The notes under the pieces are model-generated. The model made no database searches. It worked only from the letters and a program-made list of their open reading frames with translations, and had not been told where the DNA came from. From Prevotella sp. UBA3208 (lineage in GTDB: Bacteria; Bacteroidota; Bacteroidia; Bacteroidales; Bacteroidaceae), in NCBI GenBank assembly GCA_002363695.1, contig DEWO01000148.1, forward strand, positions 6,895 through 13,572: a stretch of DNA of 6,678 nucleotides. Direction: 5' to 3'. Shown in pieces: positions 5,226-6,678 of the stretch. Made by a program: the position numbers and the translations under genes. Each line of letters opens with the position of its first letter. Position 1 is the stretch's first letter.

Positions 5226-6473
5226 ATGGCAATCGTAAAACCATTCAAAGGCATCCGTCCGCCAAAAGAACTGGTGGAGCAGGTTGAGAGTCGCCCTTAC
5301 GACGTACTGGACTCAGAAGAGGCCCGTGCCGAGGCTGGTGACAACGAGAAAAGTCTGTATCATATCATCAAGCCCGAGATAGACTTCCCCATAGGCACAT
5401 CGGAGTACGACCCACGCGTCTATGAGAAGGCTGCCGAGAATTTCCAGAAATTCCAGGACAAGGGCTGGTTAGTACAGGACGAGCAGGAGCATTACTATAT
5501 CTACGCCCAGACCATGCAGGGCAAGACGCAGTATGGCCTCGTGGTATGCGCTCATACTGACGACTACCAAAAGGGCAATATCAAGAAGCACGAGCTGACG
5601 CGTCGCGACAAGGAAGAAGACCGCATGAAGCACGTTCGCGTGAACAATGCCAACATCGAGCCAGTGTTCTTCGCCTACCCTGACAATAGCATCCTCAACG
5701 AACTCATCATGCGCTATGCCAAGACGACTCCCGAGTACGACTTTATAGCTCCTATTGACGGTTTCCGACACCAGTTCTGGGTCATCAACGACGCCAAGGA
5801 CATGGAGACCATCACACAGGAGTTCAGCAAGATGCCCTCGCTGTATATCGCTGACGGGCATCATCGTTCAGCAGCAGCAGCATTGGTGGGTCAGGAGAAG
5901 CAGCAACAGAATCCCAATCACAAGGGCAACGAGGAGTACAACTACTTCATGGCCGTCTGCTTCCAGGCCTCACAACTGACCATTCTGGACTACAACCGCG
6001 TGGTTAAGGACTTGAACGGACTGAGTTCAGAGGAATTCCTGCAGAAACTACAGCAGCACTTCGTGGTAACAGACAAAGGTACGGATATCTATAAGCCCCA
6101 GCAGTTGCACGAGTTCTCGCTCTATCTGGACGGACACTGGTACAGCCTCGTGGCTAAGGAGGGAACATACAACCCCAACGATCCCATTGGTGTGCTGGAC
6201 GTTGACATCTCGAGCCGACTGATTCTGGATGAGATTCTGAACATCGGTGACCTGCGCTCATCGAAACGTATCGACTTCGTGGGCGGTCTGCGTGGACTGG
6301 GTGAACTGAAGCGTCGCGTAGACTCTGGTGAAATGCGTGCAGCACTGGCCCTCTACCCTGTCACCATGAAGCAGATTATGGATATTGCCGACTCTGGCAA
6401 GATTATGCCACCCAAAGCGACGTGGTTCGAGCCGAAGCTGCGTTCTGGACTGGTCATTCACAAGCTGAGTTAG
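5226..6473 (+). CDS. DUF1015 family protein (COG4198 type), function unproven
   Basis: The 415-residue protein shows the conserved signature of DUF1015: the opening VKPFKGIRPP (4-13), PYDVLDSEEAR (24-34), KHELTRRDKEEDR (121-133), YIADGHHRSAAA (207-218), a glycine-rich VGGLRGLGEL (352-361) and the tail PPKATWFEPKLRSGLVIH (395-412). No signal peptide or membrane segment is present, so it is cytoplasmic, and the length is normal for the family. The ADGHHR motif resembles the DGHHR loop of ParB/sulfiredoxin-fold proteins, a group that includes free-serine kinases; relatives in Bacteroidales are often found beside serC and serA. A role in serine or phosphoserine metabolism is therefore possible but inferred. 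Here the serine genes are absent and the neighbours are hit and yigZ. The start at 5226 matches the usual N-terminus. Confidence 0.88.
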   Translation: MAIVKPFKGIRPPKELVEQVESRPYDVLDSEEARAEAGDNEKSLYHIIKPEIDFPIGTSEYDPRVYEKAAENFQKFQDKGWLVQDEQEHYYIYAQTMQGKTQYGLVVCAHTDDYQKGNIKKHELTRRDKEEDRMKHVRVNNANIEPVFFAYPDNSILNELIMRYAKTTPEYDFIAPIDGFRHQFWVINDAKDMETITQEFSKMPSLYIADGHHRSAAAALVGQEKQQQNPNHKGNEEYNYFMAVCFQASQLTILDYNRVVKDLNGLSSEEFLQKLQQHFVVTDKGTDIYKPQQLHEFSLYLDGHWYSLVAKEGTYNPNDPIGVLDVDISSRLILDEILNIGDLRSSKRIDFVGGLRGLGELKRRVDSGEMRAALALYPVTMKQIMDIADSGKIMPPKATWFEPKLRSGLVIHKLS

Positions 6474-6478
6474 GCTTG

Positions 6479-6511
6479 ACTAGTTTTAACTAGTTTGACT
6501 AGTATAACTAG
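6479..6511. repeat. ACTAG tandem/palindromic repeat between DUF1015 and yigZ genes
   Basis: ACTAG occurs four times, at 6479, 6489, 6498 and 6507, with spacings of 10, 9 and 9 bases; the units alternate between GACTAGT and AACTAG forms. The core CTAG is itself palindromic, so many short hairpins are possible (for example CTAGTT-TT-AACTAG at 6480-6493). It begins just after the DUF1015 stop codon and is followed by an A-run and GGAG. Confidence 0.7.
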
Positions 6512-6520
6512 AAAAAGGAG

Positions 6521-6678
6521 ATGACTGACGAATTCAAGACCATAGCAACTACAAGCGAGGGATATTACACCGAGAAACGGAGTAAGTTCCTCGCTTTTGC
6601 CCATCCAGTCAGGACCGTCGACGAAATCAAAGAGCTGTTGGCTGGTTATCGGAAAAAATACTATGACGCACGCCATGT
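6521..6678 (+). CDS. YigZ/IMPACT (UPF0029) family protein, N-terminal part
   Basis: From the ATG at 6521 the frame stays open for 52 codons to the window edge, so about the first quarter of a protein usually near 200 residues is seen. The N-terminus contains EGYYTEKRSKFLAFAHPV (residues 13-30) and ends in YYDARHV, both characteristic of the YigZ family (related to eukaryotic IMPACT), in which YYDARH is part of the most conserved block. The biochemical role of bacterial YigZ is unsettled; a link to translation is suspected from the IMPACT relationship. GGAG lies immediately against the ATG (6517-6520), too close for normal Shine-Dalgarno pairing. With 47 bases of repeat-filled spacer after the DUF1015 stop, it is probably in the same operon. 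Confidence 0.88.
   Translation, partial: MTDEFKTIATTSEGYYTEKRSKFLAFAHPVRTVDEIKELLAGYRKKYYDARH

Noticed and set aside
5469..5864. Minus-strand open frame of 131 codons
   Set aside because: Antisense to the conserved core of the DUF1015 gene, with no promoter, leader or domain of its own.
6517..6520. GGAG as Shine-Dalgarno site of yigZ
   Set aside because: It abuts the ATG with no spacer, too close for normal ribosome placement; initiation probably relies on the A-rich leader.

Overview
The window looks like a chromosomal segment from a strictly anaerobic member of the Bacteroidales, most likely a Prevotella-type gut or rumen organism. Three things point there. The promoters are of the Bacteroidetes kind (TTTG, about 19-20 bases, then TAnnTTTG). 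Leaders are mostly A-rich with little Shine-Dalgarno sequence. The gene content includes a ferredoxin-linked 2-oxoacid oxidoreductase. The genus is an inference; I see no rRNA, tRNA, CRISPR array, transposase or phage gene.

Left part (1-788, minus strand): the start of a 2-oxoacid:ferredoxin oxidoreductase operon. A 76-residue 2x[4Fe-4S] ferredoxin subunit comes first, then after 3 bases the alpha subunit VorB, which runs off the left edge. A well-formed promoter for this operon lies at 829-859.

Middle (789-1327): a 539-base non-coding divergent region, unusually rich in structure. It holds a symmetric array of 11-base repeats that folds back on itself (1006-1088), a nested inverted repeat (1192-1247), a hairpin followed by T residues (945-973) and a second minus-facing promoter-like box. 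A plus-strand promoter ends only four bases before the start codon of the next gene.

Right part (1328-6678, plus strand): a BASS-family sodium-coupled transporter with its own promoter comes first. A second promoter then serves a probable operon: an XRE-cupin regulator, an AMP-forming acyl-CoA synthetase, a HIT-family nucleotide hydrolase/transferase, a DUF1015 protein and the start of a YigZ/IMPACT-family protein. Spacers in this run are 27-47 bases, and two of them consist of short tandem repeats (8-base period before the synthetase, 9-10-base period before yigZ).

Working model (inference): an acyl-CoA synthetase and a VOR-type oxidoreductase lie within about 2.5 kb of each other, with a BASS transporter (a family that includes 2-oxoacid, pantoate and bile-acid carriers) between them. 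Together they could interconvert branched-chain or aromatic carboxylic acids, their acyl-CoAs and 2-oxoacids. The cupin regulator may sense one of these metabolites. The individual families are ordinary; the less expected parts are the intergenic repeats and the possibly leaderless transporter transcript.
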